The translations under genes and the position numbers were made by a program. Shown piece by piece: positions 63,950-64,000 of a DNA stretch of 64,000 nt. The notes under the pieces were generated by a model. It did not search any database. It saw only the letters and a program-made list of their open reading frames with translations, and had not been told where the DNA came from. The stretch is from positions 16,140,915 through 16,204,914 of the forward strand of contig CM034534.1 of assembly GCA_020002185.1 (NCBI GenBank). Direction: 5' to 3'. Origin of the DNA: Paraescarpia echinospica. Its lineage: Eukaryota; Annelida; Polychaeta; Sabellida; Siboglinidae. Position 1 is the stretch's first letter, and each line of letters opens with the position of its first letter.

Positions 63950-64000
63950 CGTGGATGGTCTATTTCAGCAAGTTCAAGATGTGCAAGCAGCTGCAGCAAA
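63950..64000 (-). CDS. Possible exon 3' end at the window edge
   Basis: One minus frame is open from the edge: 'LLQLLAHLELAEIDHPR', then donor-like ACG|GTATGT. It lies upstream of the PARP14-like gene on the same strand, so it could be one of its 5' exons or part of another gene. Too short to identify. Confidence 0.25.

Overview
This is animal genomic DNA, not bacterial. Genes are split by GT-AG introns, the sequence is AT-rich and full of interspersed repeats, and there is a placeholder run of exactly 1000 N. The families present (a PARP14-type macro-domain gene, a RING/B-box TRIM gene, CR1-like and RTE-like LINEs, tRNA-derived SINEs, hAT, PIF1-helicase and TTAA-type DNA transposons) fit a marine invertebrate such as a lophotrochozoan, lancelet or hemichordate. 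I cannot name the species.

Two host genes can be supported, both on the minus strand. (1) Positions 1.9-18.6 kb hold a TRIM-type E3 ligase in at least five exons: RING plus B-box 1, B-box 2, coiled coil, a linker, then an RRM-like domain of the type found at the N-terminus of PARP10/14 proteins. A 13.7-kb intron after B-box 2 is packed with mobile-element debris. (2) Positions 39.0-60.3 kb hold thirteen exons of a PARP14-like mono-ADP-ribosyltransferase: three macro domains in tandem, then directly the first half of the ART catalytic domain, with no WWE domain seen. The N-terminus lies to the right of the window. The C-terminal catalytic exons were not found and may lie in the assembly gap or elsewhere.

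Layout: 0-0.5 kb LINE fragment; 1.9-18.9 kb TRIM-RRM gene, whose large intron holds inverted repeat copies, a decayed integrase, PIF1 helicase exons between inverted repeats, palindromic ACCATGGT clusters, and a decayed transposon ORF with flanking inverted repeats; 19.9-21.3 kb CR1-like LINE (SGNH esterase end plus endonuclease); 21.5-27.3 kb AT-rich, little recognisable; 27.29-34.72 kb three near-identical 2.5-kb tandem units running into the N gap (34,725-35,724); 35.7-36.95 kb internally deleted hAT element; 38.03-39.08 kb 62-bp tandem array; 39.0-60.3 kb PARP14-like gene with many intronic MITEs, SINEs and foldbacks; 60.4-64 kb repeats, including a 176-bp AT-rich satellite.

The most unusual signal is that three unrelated tandem arrays in the PARP14-like gene (62 bp x 17, 81 bp x 6, 30 bp x about 25) each start exactly on a coding exon edge. 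Each multiplies the splice site together with a little exon: two multiply 5' splice sites, one multiplies a 3' splice site. A fourth, 28-bp array lies 22 bp upstream of another acceptor. I know of no description of this pattern, and it is the best candidate for something new here. A second point is the neighbourhood of a RING ligase carrying a PARP-type RRM and a PARP14-like gene, which recalls the vertebrate DTX3L-PARP9-PARP14 cluster.
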